Source of the DNA: Pseudoalteromonas sp. '520P1 No. 423'
GTDB lineage: Bacteria; Pseudomonadota; Gammaproteobacteria; Enterobacterales; Alteromonadaceae
NCBI RefSeq assembly: GCF_001269985.1
Contig: NZ_BBZB01000001.1
Location: forward strand, 124,001-188,000
Length of the DNA: 64,000 bases
Direction: 5' to 3'
Below are positions 1 to 9,169 of this stretch, piece by piece (position 1 is the stretch's first letter; each line of letters opens with the position of its first letter). The notes under the pieces were generated by a model. It ran no database searches and was not told the DNA's origin. It was given only the letters and a program-made list of their open reading frames with translations. The translations under genes and the position numbers were made by a program.

Positions 1-216
1 AGCACATCGCCATCTCATATTCGAAATACCGAAATTAATAACTGTTTAATGCATGTGAGTGCACTAGAAGATAGCGCTATTCCACCAGACAATTCAGATA
101 TTAAAAATTGCCTCGCATTAAATGAGGTTGATAAAGCGATAGAGTTAGATACTAAAGAAAATGCATTAACTGAACTGGCTATTGAGGTATTAGTTATGGC
201 ATTAAGTGAGCTCTAA
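1..216 (+). CDS. C-terminal end of an unidentified protein (partial)
   Basis: An open frame runs from the first base of the window to a TAA at 214-216, giving 71 residues of a C-terminus whose start lies outside the window. The tail is acidic and probably helical, ending in ALSEL. I do not recognise the family. A terminator hairpin follows immediately, which supports this being a real gene end. It converges with yacL on the other strand. Confidence 0.5.
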   Translation, partial: STSPSHIRNTEINNCLMHVSALEDSAIPPDNSDIKNCLALNEVDKAIELDTKENALTELAIEVLVMALSEL

Positions 217-217
217 G

Positions 218-246
218 AGTCATTTAAATTAGTTTTCTAAATGACT
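218..246 (+). terminator. terminator hairpin between the partial gene and yacL
   Basis: A perfect 9-bp inverted repeat (AGTCATTTA at 218-226, TAAATGACT at 238-246) with an 11-nt loop is followed by TTAT on the plus strand. It begins just after the stop of the partial gene and lies 24 bp from the end of convergent yacL, so it may serve both strands. The tail is short. Confidence 0.6.
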
Positions 247-269
247 TTATATACGAATCGAGCAATAAA

Positions 270-680
270 TTAGCGACGACGTTTACGCGTATTATCAATT
301 ACAAAATCACGCCACGCTTCAAGCATATCTAAAAAATCTTCAAAACCACAACCAGCGGATAAACCATTTTCATCAAGCTCTAATGCATCATCTTCATAAA
401 TAGATAAATCATGCTCTTGCTGATGCAGTGCATTCGCTTCAATTAAGGCTTCATAACGGTTTAGTTTTAAACTGATTTCTTTTCCTAAAACAAACTGCTC
501 AGTAATCTTTGCAGCTTCAATTTCAGACATAAAATCAAAGATTTTTTGTAACGCATCTAAATCAGTGCCAAACTCTTCCATGAGCCAACGGCCAACAATG
601 CGATGCTCATGGGAAAATTCAACTTGAAACCCTTTCCCCACAACATCTAAATCAGGATCTCTAATAAACTCATATTCCAT
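270..680 (-). CDS. yacL: YacL family protein (UPF0231)
   Basis: The 136-residue product begins MEYEFIRD, like E. coli YacL, keeps the HRIVGRWLMEE-type segment near residues 26-36, and has the family's C-terminal CGFEDFLDMLEAWRDFV pattern. The protein is small, acidic and cytosolic; its molecular role is not established. It is slightly longer than the roughly 120 residues of the E. coli protein and ends in a basic RKRRR tail. Family assignment is by recalled similarity; no function is claimed. Confidence 0.85.
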   Translation of the reverse strand: MEYEFIRDPDLDVVGKGFQVEFSHEHRIVGRWLMEEFGTDLDALQKIFDFMSEIEAAKITEQFVLGKEISLKLNRYEALIEANALHQQEHDLSIYEDDALELDENGLSAGCGFEDFLDMLEAWRDFVIDNTRKRRR

Positions 681-795
681 ATTATTACCTGGCTACTAAA
701 TCGCTTATTGAAAAGGGGCTGAAGTATAATTGATTTTATTTTTTTAGTATATTTTTAGAGGAGAGTTTTTAAAAGGAGGTAATATTTAGATAATT

Positions 796-822
796 AAGGA
801 TAACCTACTAAAGGTTATCCTT
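796..822 (-). terminator. hairpin downstream of the TonB-dependent receptor gene
   Basis: An 11-bp perfect inverted repeat (AAGGATAACCT at 796-806, AGGTTATCCTT at 812-822) with a 5-nt loop lies 16 bp beyond the receptor stop codon. The minus-strand tail is AATTATCT, so the U-tract is poor. It may be a weak terminator or an mRNA 3'-end stabiliser. Confidence 0.55.
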
Positions 823-838
823 GTTAAAACTCAAATAA

Positions 839-3697
839 TTACAGTTTATAAGATACTGTTAGGTATGCAAATCTACCGATATTGTCATAACTTGCAGAAC
901 CACCACCAGTACCTCGAGTACCAAAAGGAAGTTCACGGTCAAATACGTTATCAACACCTAGTTTAAGATCTAAGCCATTATCCATTGTATATCCAACAGT
1001 GATATCTGAAATTAAGTAGCTTTCAAAAGTCATTAAATTACTAGGGTTTGGATTATCATCAAGTTCATGAGCTGTATATAAGTTCACTTCATCAATAAAG
1101 CGAGTACTGAAGCTACCGTAATAGTTATCCGTACTATAGTTTATTGATAAATTTGCTTGCCACTGAGCTTCACCAGTCGTACCGGCATAATCGTAAAAAT
1201 CAGTTAAATCATCTTGGAATGGAAACTCCTTACGCTCTTTTAAATAAGTACCTAAAAGGGTTGTATTAAACTTGCCATCTAAAGCTTCAAAGTCGTAACC
1301 AATTTCAAAATCAATACCTGTTACTTCTTGACCTGCAACATTGAGTACTGAGTTTTGAATTAATGATATTTCACTATTACTCTGGCGAGTAATCAGATTA
1401 CAATATTGGTTATCAACACCGCCTTCAGCATCAACACAGCGATCTAAAATATCTTGAGAGTCAATCGTTGAGATTGCATTTTCAAGATCAATAGCCCAAT
1501 AATCTAATGTTATCACTAAACCATCAACAAAACTTGGCTGATAAACAGCACCAATTGTAGTACTTTCTGACTCTTCAGGATCTAAATTTTCATTACCACT
1601 AACTAAACCTTCAATTGATGCAGAATCGTAAGTAGAATTAAAATCAGTAGCAACACCTAAAGCTGCACAGTTAGCACGACGTGTAGTACTATTCTCTAAA
1701 TCATTTAAGTTATCTGATTTACAAGGATCATCAACATTGTAAAAAGTTTGACTTGGAGCACCAAAAATTTCACCAATGTTTGGAGCACGAATTGCAGCAG
1801 ATTGAGTAGCACGAACTCGTAACTCTTCATTTACTGTCCAGTCTAAACCAAGTTTCCAGCTAGTAGCATCACCAACCGTACTATAATCAGCATAACGTAC
1901 TGCAGCATCCAATACTAAATCGTCAATACCTACAACATCAGAAATCAATGGAACTGAAATTTCAGTGTAGACTTCGGTTACATCAAACTCACCTTTATCT
2001 TCACCTAATGCATTGAAGAAAGTACCTTCTGCATTATCTGGTTCAATCGTTTCACTTTTTTCTTTACGGTATTCTACACCAGCGGCAAATCCAACCATAC
2101 CAGCAGGTAACTCATAAATTGCTGAGTTAGCTACAGTTGCAGCTGCAACCATTTGTGTTATTTCACTAGTACCTACTGAAACAACATTTATATAATCAAT
2201 TGCTTCTTGTGAAGGTGCACCAAAGCCCATTATATTGACTGGAACACAGCCTTCAGCTTGTGCTTCTTCGCTACGACAAACTATGTCTCCAGCATCATTC
2301 TTAACAGCATCTAATGCATTAAAATAATTAGCCATTACCATATTAGCGCCATTTACACGCTCAATATCAGTTTTACCATATACAAATGATGCATCTAAAG
2401 ACCACTCATCTGTAAGCATGCCTTCAATACCAGTAACAAAGCGAGTAGTTTCACGCGTATTGTCTTCAATCCGGCGACCAAGATCAGTCATCATTCTATT
2501 AACAACTAATGCTTCAACCTCATTCTCATCCATTAAGTTAGCAAGCTCTGGATTTAAATAAGCATTATCTCTTTTAATATTATTTTGCGTATCATAGAAA
2601 AAGAAAGCTGGTTGACCTATGCTTTGACCTTGGCTATTTACATATTTAGCTTCGACATATGCACTCATGTCATCACTTACATCATAATTTGCTTTAAAGT
2701 TAACATTATAACGCTCAAATGCAGGTTGAATTTCAGTAAATTGAGCTAAATTAAATAAATCACAATCGGCACACTTAATACCATCCACATTATCACCAAT
2801 ATCAAGAGTTCTTTGTGAACCATCAGGATTAAAGGTATTTGTTAATGCAGTCCACCAAGCAGGGCCATTTAAACTATAAACACCCGCATTGTTAATACCA
2901 TAATAACCTGCATTTGGAGTATAAATTTTATCAGGGTATTGCAAGCTATCTTTGTTTTCTTCAGTTTGATCTGCATTTCTTAATGAAATATGTGATAAAG
3001 AAGTCCAAGGATTATCAAGCGCATTTAATGATTCTTGAGAAGAATATTCAACAGCAAAAGCAGCATTACCTCGACCGTCATCAAAGTTCGTACCATATGA
3101 GAAAGTTGCTTTTTCATTGTTGTAGCTATTTCCATCAGCAAATCCTCTCGTAGCGCTAACTTCTAAGCCTTCAACATTTTTTTTCAAAATAAAGTTAACA
3201 ACACCTGTTACGGCATCCGCACCATAAACAGCAGAAGCACCACCAGTTATAATTTCAACACGCTCGACCCAAGTACTAGGAATTGTATTTGTATCTACAG
3301 ATGCAGAACCGGCACTACTTGAAACATGACGTTTACCATTGACCAGAACTAAAGTTCTATCGGTTCCCATGTTTCGTAAATCAAGAATATTTAATCCCGC
3401 AGTACCAATATAACGACCCGAGTTAGCTAAAGAGTAAGTATTTCCTAAGGCTGGTAATTTATTTAGCGCTTCACCTATATTGATAGCACCAGTATTTAAT
3501 AAATCAGCACCTGATATTACAGTTACTGGAGAAGGTGAAATTGCACCTTCTCGCATAATACGAGAACCTGTTACTTCAATTCTTTCAACTTGTTCTTCAG
3601 CACTAACTTCGTCATTCGCTGAAACATTAATACTGCCTATTGCACCTAAAAATAATGCCGATTTAATACTGCATGATAAAAAACTTACCTGCTTCAT
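839..3697 (-). CDS. TonB-dependent outer-membrane receptor
   Basis: This 952-residue product has a signal peptide (MKQVSFLSCSIKSALFLGAI..., likely cut near residue 27), a TonB-box-like segment (VERIEVTGSRI, about residues 38-48), a plug domain with SPSPVTVISGADLL and VEIITGGASAVYGADAVTGVVNF, and a 22-strand-type barrel ending in an aromatic-rich strand YLTVSYKL. Such receptors import large or scarce ligands using TonB energy; the substrate cannot be told from sequence. The frame stays open for 41 codons further upstream, but ATG at 3695-3697 has a GGGAGA ribosome site 8 nt away and starts the signal peptide, so it is preferred. No TonB, ExbB or ExbD gene adjoins it. Direct repeats in its upstream region suggest specific regulation. 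Confidence 0.92.
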   Translation of the reverse strand: MKQVSFLSCSIKSALFLGAIGSINVSANDEVSAEEQVERIEVTGSRIMREGAISPSPVTVISGADLLNTGAINIGEALNKLPALGNTYSLANSGRYIGTAGLNILDLRNMGTDRTLVLVNGKRHVSSSAGSASVDTNTIPSTWVERVEIITGGASAVYGADAVTGVVNFILKKNVEGLEVSATRGFADGNSYNNEKATFSYGTNFDDGRGNAAFAVEYSSQESLNALDNPWTSLSHISLRNADQTEENKDSLQYPDKIYTPNAGYYGINNAGVYSLNGPAWWTALTNTFNPDGSQRTLDIGDNVDGIKCADCDLFNLAQFTEIQPAFERYNVNFKANYDVSDDMSAYVEAKYVNSQGQSIGQPAFFFYDTQNNIKRDNAYLNPELANLMDENEVEALVVNRMMTDLGRRIEDNTRETTRFVTGIEGMLTDEWSLDASFVYGKTDIERVNGANMVMANYFNALDAVKNDAGDIVCRSEEAQAEGCVPVNIMGFGAPSQEAIDYINVVSVGTSEITQMVAAATVANSAIYELPAGMVGFAAGVEYRKEKSETIEPDNAEGTFFNALGEDKGEFDVTEVYTEISVPLISDVVGIDDLVLDAAVRYADYSTVGDATSWKLGLDWTVNEELRVRATQSAAIRAPNIGEIFGAPSQTFYNVDDPCKSDNLNDLENSTTRRANCAALGVATDFNSTYDSASIEGLVSGNENLDPEESESTTIGAVYQPSFVDGLVITLDYWAIDLENAISTIDSQDILDRCVDAEGGVDNQYCNLITRQSNSEISLIQNSVLNVAGQEVTGIDFEIGYDFEALDGKFNTTLLGTYLKERKEFPFQDDLTDFYDYAGTTGEAQWQANLSINYSTDNYYGSFSTRFIDEVNLYTAHELDDNPNPSNLMTFESYLISDITVGYTMDNGLDLKLGVDNVFDRELPFGTRGTGGGSASYDNIGRFAYLTVSYKL

Positions 3698-3714
3698 GAT
3701 TTTATTCTCCCTGG

Positions 3715-3772
3715 ACCAATTTAATTGGTATTTAAGTAATATTTGCAACATTTTGTAACATCTTGCAACATT
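3715..3772 (-). promoter_or_regulatory. triple 10-bp direct repeat and dyad upstream of the receptor gene
   Basis: Three copies of an 8-mer lie exactly 10 bp apart on the plus strand: TTGCAACA (3743-3750), TTGTAACA (3753-3760), TTGCAACA (3763-3770). Each therefore presents the same DNA face. Between them and the start codon is a dyad ACCAAT-TTA-ATTGGT (3715-3729). The array lies 46-73 bp upstream of the receptor start. A regulator binding as an oligomer would fit, but none is identified. Confidence 0.5.
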
Positions 3773-3953
3773 TTTATCATCTATTAACAATAATTGACAC
3801 AATTGATAATCTATAGACATGTTTATAAATTTAAATATGTAAACTTATAAATACATAGGAGACAAAAAAAACCTTAAATTTAAAAAATAAACTGAAAATA
3901 ATAAGTAACAAGAGGCATAATAAATGATTGAAAAAATACGATAAGCATAATGA

Positions 3954-4883
3954 ATGAGCGCTTTCACCATCATATTCCCATTATTATTTTTAGTGTCTAC
4001 AGGTTTTTTAGCCACACACTTTAAAATTTTTAATAAAGATCAAATAGGTGGGATCAGTAAATTTATCTTTAATTTATGCATTCCTGTTTTCTTATTTTTA
4101 AATATGTATAAAGCCCCTTTAGAAACAAGCTTAAATACCGATGCTTTAATTGTTTTTTATATTCCTGTTTTAACCATTTTTGCATTGGGTTTTATTTTAA
4201 ATAAATACATAGCACATAAAAATAATTCAAATTTTAGCGCATCTGCAACCTACGCTTTATGTAGCAGCTATTCCAATACTGTATTGGTTGGTTTGCCTAT
4301 CATCATGTCAGCCATTGGCGCACACGTTATGGGCAGTGTGTTTTTCATTATTACCTTTCACAGTGCTTTATTGTTTACCCTTACTTTTTTATTGAGCCAA
4401 ATTAACAATCAAGACAGTCGCTTTAATTGGCGAGGTTTCTTTAAAAACGTACTATTTAACCCTGTTGTTTCAAGTATTTCTTTAGGTTTAATTTTTAACG
4501 CCTTAAAAATTGAAATTCCGACACAATTAAATAGCGCACTTGAATTATTATCACAACCTGCATTAACAGGGGCATTATTTGTGTTAGGTGCAAATTTAAG
4601 TTTTTATAAGGTAAGTAAAGACTGGCAAATGAGCGCGCTAGCGAGTGCTTTAAAGCTAATATTATTGCCGGCTCTGGTTTATGGGTTAGGAAAATACGTT
4701 GTAGTATTAGATGAAGAATTACTCGCTGTGACAGTATTGTTAAGTGCGTCCCCTCTCGGTGTTAACGCCTACTTGATTTCAGTGCAGCTAAAGCAGTATC
4801 AATCCACTTTAGCCAGCACCGTTGTATTGTCAACGGTACTGTCACTGATCAGCTTTAGTTTTTGGTTAAGTGTATTACTTTAG
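3954..4883 (+). CDS. AEC family transporter (auxin efflux carrier type)
   Basis: The 309-residue protein is almost entirely hydrophobic, with about ten predicted membrane segments in two halves separated by a short polar loop (NNQDSRFNWRG, about 150-160), the usual AEC/BART-like layout. Conserved-looking features include SYSNTVLVGLPI (about 103-114) and SASPLGVNAY near the C-terminus. Bacterial members export small organic anions such as malate; the substrate here is unknown. It stands alone and is divergent from the receptor gene; start is ATG at 3954. Confidence 0.85.
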   Translation: MSAFTIIFPLLFLVSTGFLATHFKIFNKDQIGGISKFIFNLCIPVFLFLNMYKAPLETSLNTDALIVFYIPVLTIFALGFILNKYIAHKNNSNFSASATYALCSSYSNTVLVGLPIIMSAIGAHVMGSVFFIITFHSALLFTLTFLLSQINNQDSRFNWRGFFKNVLFNPVVSSISLGLIFNALKIEIPTQLNSALELLSQPALTGALFVLGANLSFYKVSKDWQMSALASALKLILLPALVYGLGKYVVVLDEELLAVTVLLSASPLGVNAYLISVQLKQYQSTLASTVVLSTVLSLISFSFWLSVLL

Positions 4884-4898
4884 GTGAGGTAAAATCAG

Positions 4899-5126
4899 TT
4901 AATGTCTACGATTATCAAATTTAGCCGCATCTATGATTGCCCATAAATGTGCGATACCACCTATGATTGCTGGCACAACTAAAAACCATAATGCGTATCC
5001 ACCAAATACAACTATTGCAAAAATTAAAGCCGACATAATACGACCTTGTACTAACTGGCCTAAACCTGGGAAAAAAACATTACAAATTGCAGCAATTACG
5101 TTACCGCCTGAACCTTGCTCTGACAT
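4899..5126 (-). CDS. small two-segment membrane protein (TM2-like)
   Basis: The 75-residue protein has a Gly-rich start, FFPGLGQLVQGR (a TM2-domain-like turn), a hydrophobic stretch IMSALIFAIVVFGGYALWFL and a second one ending in HLWAIIDAAKF. This is the common architecture of short TM2/YqaE-like membrane proteins of unknown role. ATG at 5126 is chosen because AGAGGA lies at proper distance; an in-frame start 12 codons upstream has no good ribosome site. It converges with the AEC gene, with 15 bp between the stops. Confidence 0.65.
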   Translation of the reverse strand: MSEQGSGGNVIAAICNVFFPGLGQLVQGRIMSALIFAIVVFGGYALWFLVVPAIIGGIAHLWAIIDAAKFDNRRH

Positions 5127-5276
5127 AAATAGTCCTCTTTTACTTCTAAACTCAGATATCAATAGTTTAAATCATAAATTGATAATACTTTGATATCAAA
5201 TAGTTACTTGTATAATGAATAATACAAGGGTCATGCCAATAAAAATAAACTTAAATATCAACAAATTACAAAAATC

Positions 5277-5320
5277 AAAAGTTAGCTATTAAAATTTAAT
5301 CGTTAAAATAACTAACTTTT
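5277..5320 (-). terminator. possible terminator after the M50 protease gene
   Basis: AAAAGTTAG (5277-5285) pairs with CTAACTTTT (5312-5320) around an AT-rich 26-nt interior that can fold further. It starts 15 bp past the protease stop, and the minus-strand continuation is T-rich. The long interior makes this less certain than a classic hairpin. Confidence 0.4.
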
Positions 5321-5334
5321 AGCTTAAATAACAC

Positions 5335-6390
5335 TTAACTACTCAAAATTTTCATTGGTAAACTTAATATCGGATTATCTGAATCTGCGAAGTTAACGAT
5401 TACCCATATATGCCCAACTGCGACTAATAAAAACCACACAGTTGAAAATATTTGCCCATATTTATCTAAAGGCACTAAGTGTGAGTAATGGCGTTGTCGC
5501 CATTCAAAAATCACCTCTATTGAGCCGATAAATAAGAAGAATACCAATAGTACTAAACCAAATGTATAAGCAACCCAAGCGCCTAGAGCGATGCCTGACA
5601 TACACACAGATAATCCAATCCAAGAGCGCATCGAAAAGCTAATGCTCTTAAGAACATGACCACCGTCTAATGGTAATATAGGTAAAAGGTTAAATAAGTT
5701 GAGTAAGGCGCTGATCACTGCCGCACCTGCAAATAACTCCAAGTCTGTAGCGTAATACAAAATTAAACACGCAAACGACATCAATAAACCAAAACAGGGC
5801 CCCATGATTGAAATTACTACGTCTTGCCAGCGGGTATTTATTTTATCGTCTGAAACCGCTAAACCGCCTACAAAAGGAATTAAATATATGCCCTTAGTTT
5901 TGATGCCAAAATATTTCATGGCTCTCACATGACCATATTCATGTGCCACTAAACAAGCCACTAACACTAAAGCAAATTCAATTGAAAATAACCAAGCATA
6001 ACCCGCAACTGAAGCGCCCGCTAATACCGCTTTGATTACTTTTGCACTTTTAAGTAATTTAAAACCTAATGCAGCTAAGCCTAACCAACCTGTTTTGCGT
6101 TCTGATTTAGCTAAGTGACCACTATCGGGTAATTGAAAATCACCTGAGACTTGCTGTTTTTGATCTATCCATAATTGATAATCAACGGTTTGATCTTGTG
6201 CTTGTAGGTTAAGGCTGATTTCTACTTTTTCTTTATTTTGTTGCAGCTGAAATCTATGCACAACCTCAGTGACACGATTACCAGCCAAATTAACTTGGCT
6301 TACCAGTTGATCTGCCCAATATAGGCTTTGCAAGCCGGATTCATCCATTTCAAGTTTCAGTTCTTGATCAAAAAGCGTGATGTTTAACAA
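5335..6390 (-). CDS. M50 family site-2-type membrane metalloprotease
   Basis: The 351-residue product has an N-terminal soluble region (1-100) and then membrane segments carrying the zinc motif HEYGH at residues 150-154 (HExxH) and the second-metal motif LDGGH (241-245) within NLLPILPLDGGH. These are the hallmarks of intramembrane M50 peptidases (S2P/SpoIVFB-like). No PDZ domain is visible, so it is not RseP. The substrate is unknown. The N-terminal domain resembles no family I can name. It starts at ATG 6390, close to the broken membrane gene upstream. Confidence 0.82.
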   Translation of the reverse strand: MLNITLFDQELKLEMDESGLQSLYWADQLVSQVNLAGNRVTEVVHRFQLQQNKEKVEISLNLQAQDQTVDYQLWIDQKQQVSGDFQLPDSGHLAKSERKTGWLGLAALGFKLLKSAKVIKAVLAGASVAGYAWLFSIEFALVLVACLVAHEYGHVRAMKYFGIKTKGIYLIPFVGGLAVSDDKINTRWQDVVISIMGPCFGLLMSFACLILYYATDLELFAGAAVISALLNLFNLLPILPLDGGHVLKSISFSMRSWIGLSVCMSGIALGAWVAYTFGLVLLVFFLFIGSIEVIFEWRQRHYSHLVPLDKYGQIFSTVWFLLVAVGHIWVIVNFADSDNPILSLPMKILSS

Positions 6391-6425
6391 CTTTAGTTAC
6401 TCGCTAAATCATTTATATAAAGTTG

Positions 6426-7020
6426 CTATTTTACCTGACTTAACTGTAATAAGTGATTAATTTTATGATTACTGACTTGATATAAACATATCGCCATTAC
6501 CATTAAAAATAATAACCCAGTGAATTCTAATAACAATAAAATACCAAACAACCAATAAAACGCAGGATAAAGTATGGTAAATACTAATGATAATCCAGAA
6601 AAAATATGAAGTATGAATAATGAATTTGCATGTTTTTTATTTAAAAAACCATGCATATTAGGTAATAAACTCATGGCATCAAAGTTCATTAAACATTTTT
6701 GCTGTAAATGGGTGTAACTTAAAAAAGGAATAATTTAAGCAACATTCCTTGAATAATAGATATCACATATAAAACGCTGATTGAATAAAGACTATTAATT
6801 ATTAATAAAGAAACAATCAATGTTGCTGTGTACTCTCTCAGTAAAATCAAACTAAGAATAACGATAGGAATGTATTTTGAAATCATTTTGTTGAATTGTG
6901 GAGCAACATGAAACATCGGAATAATTTGAAAGCCCACTGCAATAATTAATAATCCGCCCCAACCTAATCCCCCCCATAAAGCATGAAAATTAGTAAAAAA
7001 TTTATCGCCTCCAATACACC
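6426..7020 (-). pseudogene. remnant of a multi-spanning membrane protein, frameshifted and N-terminally truncated
   Basis: Two frames together read as one hydrophobic protein. The upstream frame (about 7020 to 6719) contains TNFHALWGGLGWGG and AVGFQIIPMFHVAP and stops at 6719. The second frame (6426-6689 plus upstream in-frame sequence) contains YTHLQQKCLMNFDAMSLLPNMHGFLNKK and membrane stretches. They join if one base is added or removed near the A6 run at 6721-6726. No proper N-terminus exists; instead the frame runs into the hemerythrin remnant. I believe this family is a membrane protein that accompanies nitric-oxide or hemerythrin genes, but I cannot name it with confidence. Confidence 0.6.
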
Positions 7021-7030
7021 CAGCTCTATT

Positions 7031-7421
7031 GGAATATATTGCTGACTCATAGGGTAAAGCATCATTTCTTCTTTCATATTATGCTGCTGCATTAAAACCA
7101 TTAATGTTTCAGATAAACCTAAAAATGCATCTTTATCTGAGTACTTAATGCTTTATTTATATCTTGTACTAATGCACGCATTTGCTCATGCTCACTTCGC
7201 ATCACCTGAGTTGGCCCTGCAATTATCACTGTTGCTTGCTCAAATTGTGGAAATAACATTGTTTCTTCAGCTTCTAAATGTAAATCTAGTTCTGTTGTAA
7301 ATAACTGCCATTGTACATCAGCTAACGGCCAATCAGATTTAGCTACAGCAGATTCCGCTTCTGCAAAAGCATCATCACATTCTCTATGTTTTACTGTCAT
7401 ATAGTCAGGAATAGAACTCAT
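7031..7421 (-). pseudogene. hemerythrin-domain protein, frameshifted
   Basis: The intact frame (7119-7421) begins with a good ATG and GGAG site and contains VKHRECDDAFAEAE and LDLHLEAEETMLFP, the first iron-ligand helices of a hemerythrin-like four-helix bundle, then SEHEQMRALVQDI. It stops early at 7119. In the next frame (about 7135 to 7031) the expected rest follows: DAFLGLSETLMVLMQQHNMKEE and MMLYPMSQ, the last ligand helix. One indel near 7125-7135 explains this. Hemerythrins bind di-iron and sense or store O2 or NO. As written, the protein loses its last ligands, so it is probably nonfunctional unless the sequence has an error. Confidence 0.72.
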
Positions 7422-7517
7422 GTTATTAACTCCATTATTTCAATAAACAAATAATAGACCTTTGAATTTCTATAACTTTGACCTGAAATAATAAAATCAA
7501 AAAAATAATTTTAAATT

Positions 7518-9002
7518 CTATAATCTTTCCTGCAATTGAGCTCCATAAACCTCAGAAAAAATCAACTTTAGCCCTTGTTTTAATTCATGCTCTTCCATTG
7601 ATGCAAAACCAATTCTAATAAAATTAAAAGCACTATTTTCCTGCTTGTTATTTTTATGATTTAAATCAAACTCTAACTGCGTTTGTAGATAAACCTGCTT
7701 AGCATAGAGTTTTTCTTTTAATCCAAAAATAGATTTTCCCATATCAAGCCAAATAGCCATACCACCATCTGGATTTTTAAACTTAATAGGTAAACCTAAG
7801 CTTTGATAATGATTTAAAATATTGACCGTGATATCTCTGCGTTTTTGATAAATACGTGTCATACGACGTAAATGACATTCAAAACCGCCCTCTTTCATCC
7901 ACCTTGAAACAGTTTGCTGGATCAGCACATTATTTTTATGGTTCATCAAAGTTTTGTATTCAGCTAAGGCCTGTATTAAATCCTGATTTGCTGCCACATA
8001 ACCAATTCGTGCACTGCCAAACATTAATTTTGAAAATGTAGATATATATATCACTAAACCTAAAGGGTCATCAGCAGCCATAGGCGCGATAGGTTGGCAT
8101 TTATAATGAAACTCATGATCGTAATCATCTTCAACAATCGCCACGCTATATTTAGCCGCTAACTGATATATTTTCATACGTCGCTCAGCATCTAAAGTCA
8201 CAGTTGTTGGGTACTGATGTAGCGGCGTTAAATAAAGTAATTTAATTGAATTTGTTTTTAGTTGCATCTCTAGATGCTCAGGAATAATACCTTTTTCATC
8301 TTGGTTGATTGGAATTAACTGAGCACCTGAACTTTTAAATGCCGCCCAAGCTGGCGGGTAACCTAATTGTTCTACCGCCACTTTCTCACCGGCTTGCAAC
8401 AATAACTGCGACACCATATACAAAGCTTCTTGAGAACCATTACAAATCATGATTTCTTTATCAGTGATAGAACGCATTCTACGCAAATAAGTAGATACCT
8501 GATTAATTAATTCAGGCAAACCTCTGCTATCACCATAGCTCAAATCATCAAATTGTGGCCTTTGACAAGATTGAGAGAAATATCCTCTAAATTCATCGAA
8601 CGGAAATAGTCTTAAATCAGGCTGACCACCAGCAAAGTTATATTTAAACTCAGTGGCTTTAATCGGATTTTGCATTAGGCCTTTACGAACAAACTGCCAT
8701 TTAAATTGTGTTTGTTTAGTATCAACTTTATTGATATTTTGACTCGATTGAATTGGCAAAGAAGCCACCACCGTATAACCAGATCTTTGTTTTGCCTCCA
8801 CCCAACCTTCTGCAACTAATTCAGCAAAAGCCGCCATGATTGTGTGCCTATTGGTATTTAACTGCTCTGCGAGTTTACGTGCTGAAGGTAAAGCCTCAGC
8901 GGGTGCAACCTGTCCTTGCTTAATAGCCTGTCGGATCGCATCAGCTATCACAACATATTTAGCTTTTGAGCTGGACTCTAAATTAAGTGAAAGCGCCTTC
9001 AA
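7518..9002 (-). CDS. MocR family transcriptional regulator (GntR HTH plus aminotransferase-like domain)
   Basis: The 494-residue protein has a winged-helix GntR domain (about 12-80, with LPSARKLAEQLNTNRHTI) and a class I aminotransferase-fold domain (about 120-485). PLP-binding landmarks are visible: EDDYDHEF (291-298) and the Schiff-base lysine K325 in STFSKLMFGSARIGY. MocR proteins usually bind PLP and control a neighbouring gene divergently transcribed, here the GNAT and PaiB-like pair. The start is a TTG at 9000-9002, as no ATG lies upstream in frame before a stop. A CTGGTATA operator-like motif abuts this start, suggesting autoregulation. Confidence 0.88.
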   Translation of the reverse strand: MKALSLNLESSSKAKYVVIADAIRQAIKQGQVAPAEALPSARKLAEQLNTNRHTIMAAFAELVAEGWVEAKQRSGYTVVASLPIQSSQNINKVDTKQTQFKWQFVRKGLMQNPIKATEFKYNFAGGQPDLRLFPFDEFRGYFSQSCQRPQFDDLSYGDSRGLPELINQVSTYLRRMRSITDKEIMICNGSQEALYMVSQLLLQAGEKVAVEQLGYPPAWAAFKSSGAQLIPINQDEKGIIPEHLEMQLKTNSIKLLYLTPLHQYPTTVTLDAERRMKIYQLAAKYSVAIVEDDYDHEFHYKCQPIAPMAADDPLGLVIYISTFSKLMFGSARIGYVAANQDLIQALAEYKTLMNHKNNVLIQQTVSRWMKEGGFECHLRRMTRIYQKRRDITVNILNHYQSLGLPIKFKNPDGGMAIWLDMGKSIFGLKEKLYAKQVYLQTQLEFDLNHKNNKQENSAFNFIRIGFASMEEHELKQGLKLIFSEVYGAQLQERL

Positions 9003-9003
9003 A

Positions 9004-9048
9004 CTGGTATACCTAATAGTTTAATTCTGGTTATAGAGTTTATACCAG
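9004..9048. promoter_or_regulatory. candidate MocR operator in the divergent promoter region
   Basis: CTGGTATA (9004-9011) is matched by its exact inverse TATACCAG (9041-9048), and a third near-copy CTGGTTATA lies at 9027-9035. MocR regulators commonly bind several such half-sites between their own gene and the target. The first site touches the regulator's TTG start. The assignment is inferred from position and symmetry. Confidence 0.5.
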
Positions 9049-9169
9049 AAAAACTCATAATAGAAATAGATGCTTACTTAGATGGCTCAATGTCTAGCAA
9101 CACATAAATGAACTCAATAAGAAACAGTCATTCCTGAATTGTTTTATCGGGGATCTTTAGGAGAAGATA

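Noticed and set aside
3698..3820. 41-residue N-terminal extension of the TonB-dependent receptor
   Set aside because: It would bury the signal peptide and lacks a ribosome site; ATG at 3697 has both.
6969..6975. C7 homopolymer as a cause of the frame break in the membrane-protein remnant
   Set aside because: The frame reads straight through it as HALWGGLGWGG, so the break is not here; the nearby A6 run at 6721-6726 is the better candidate.
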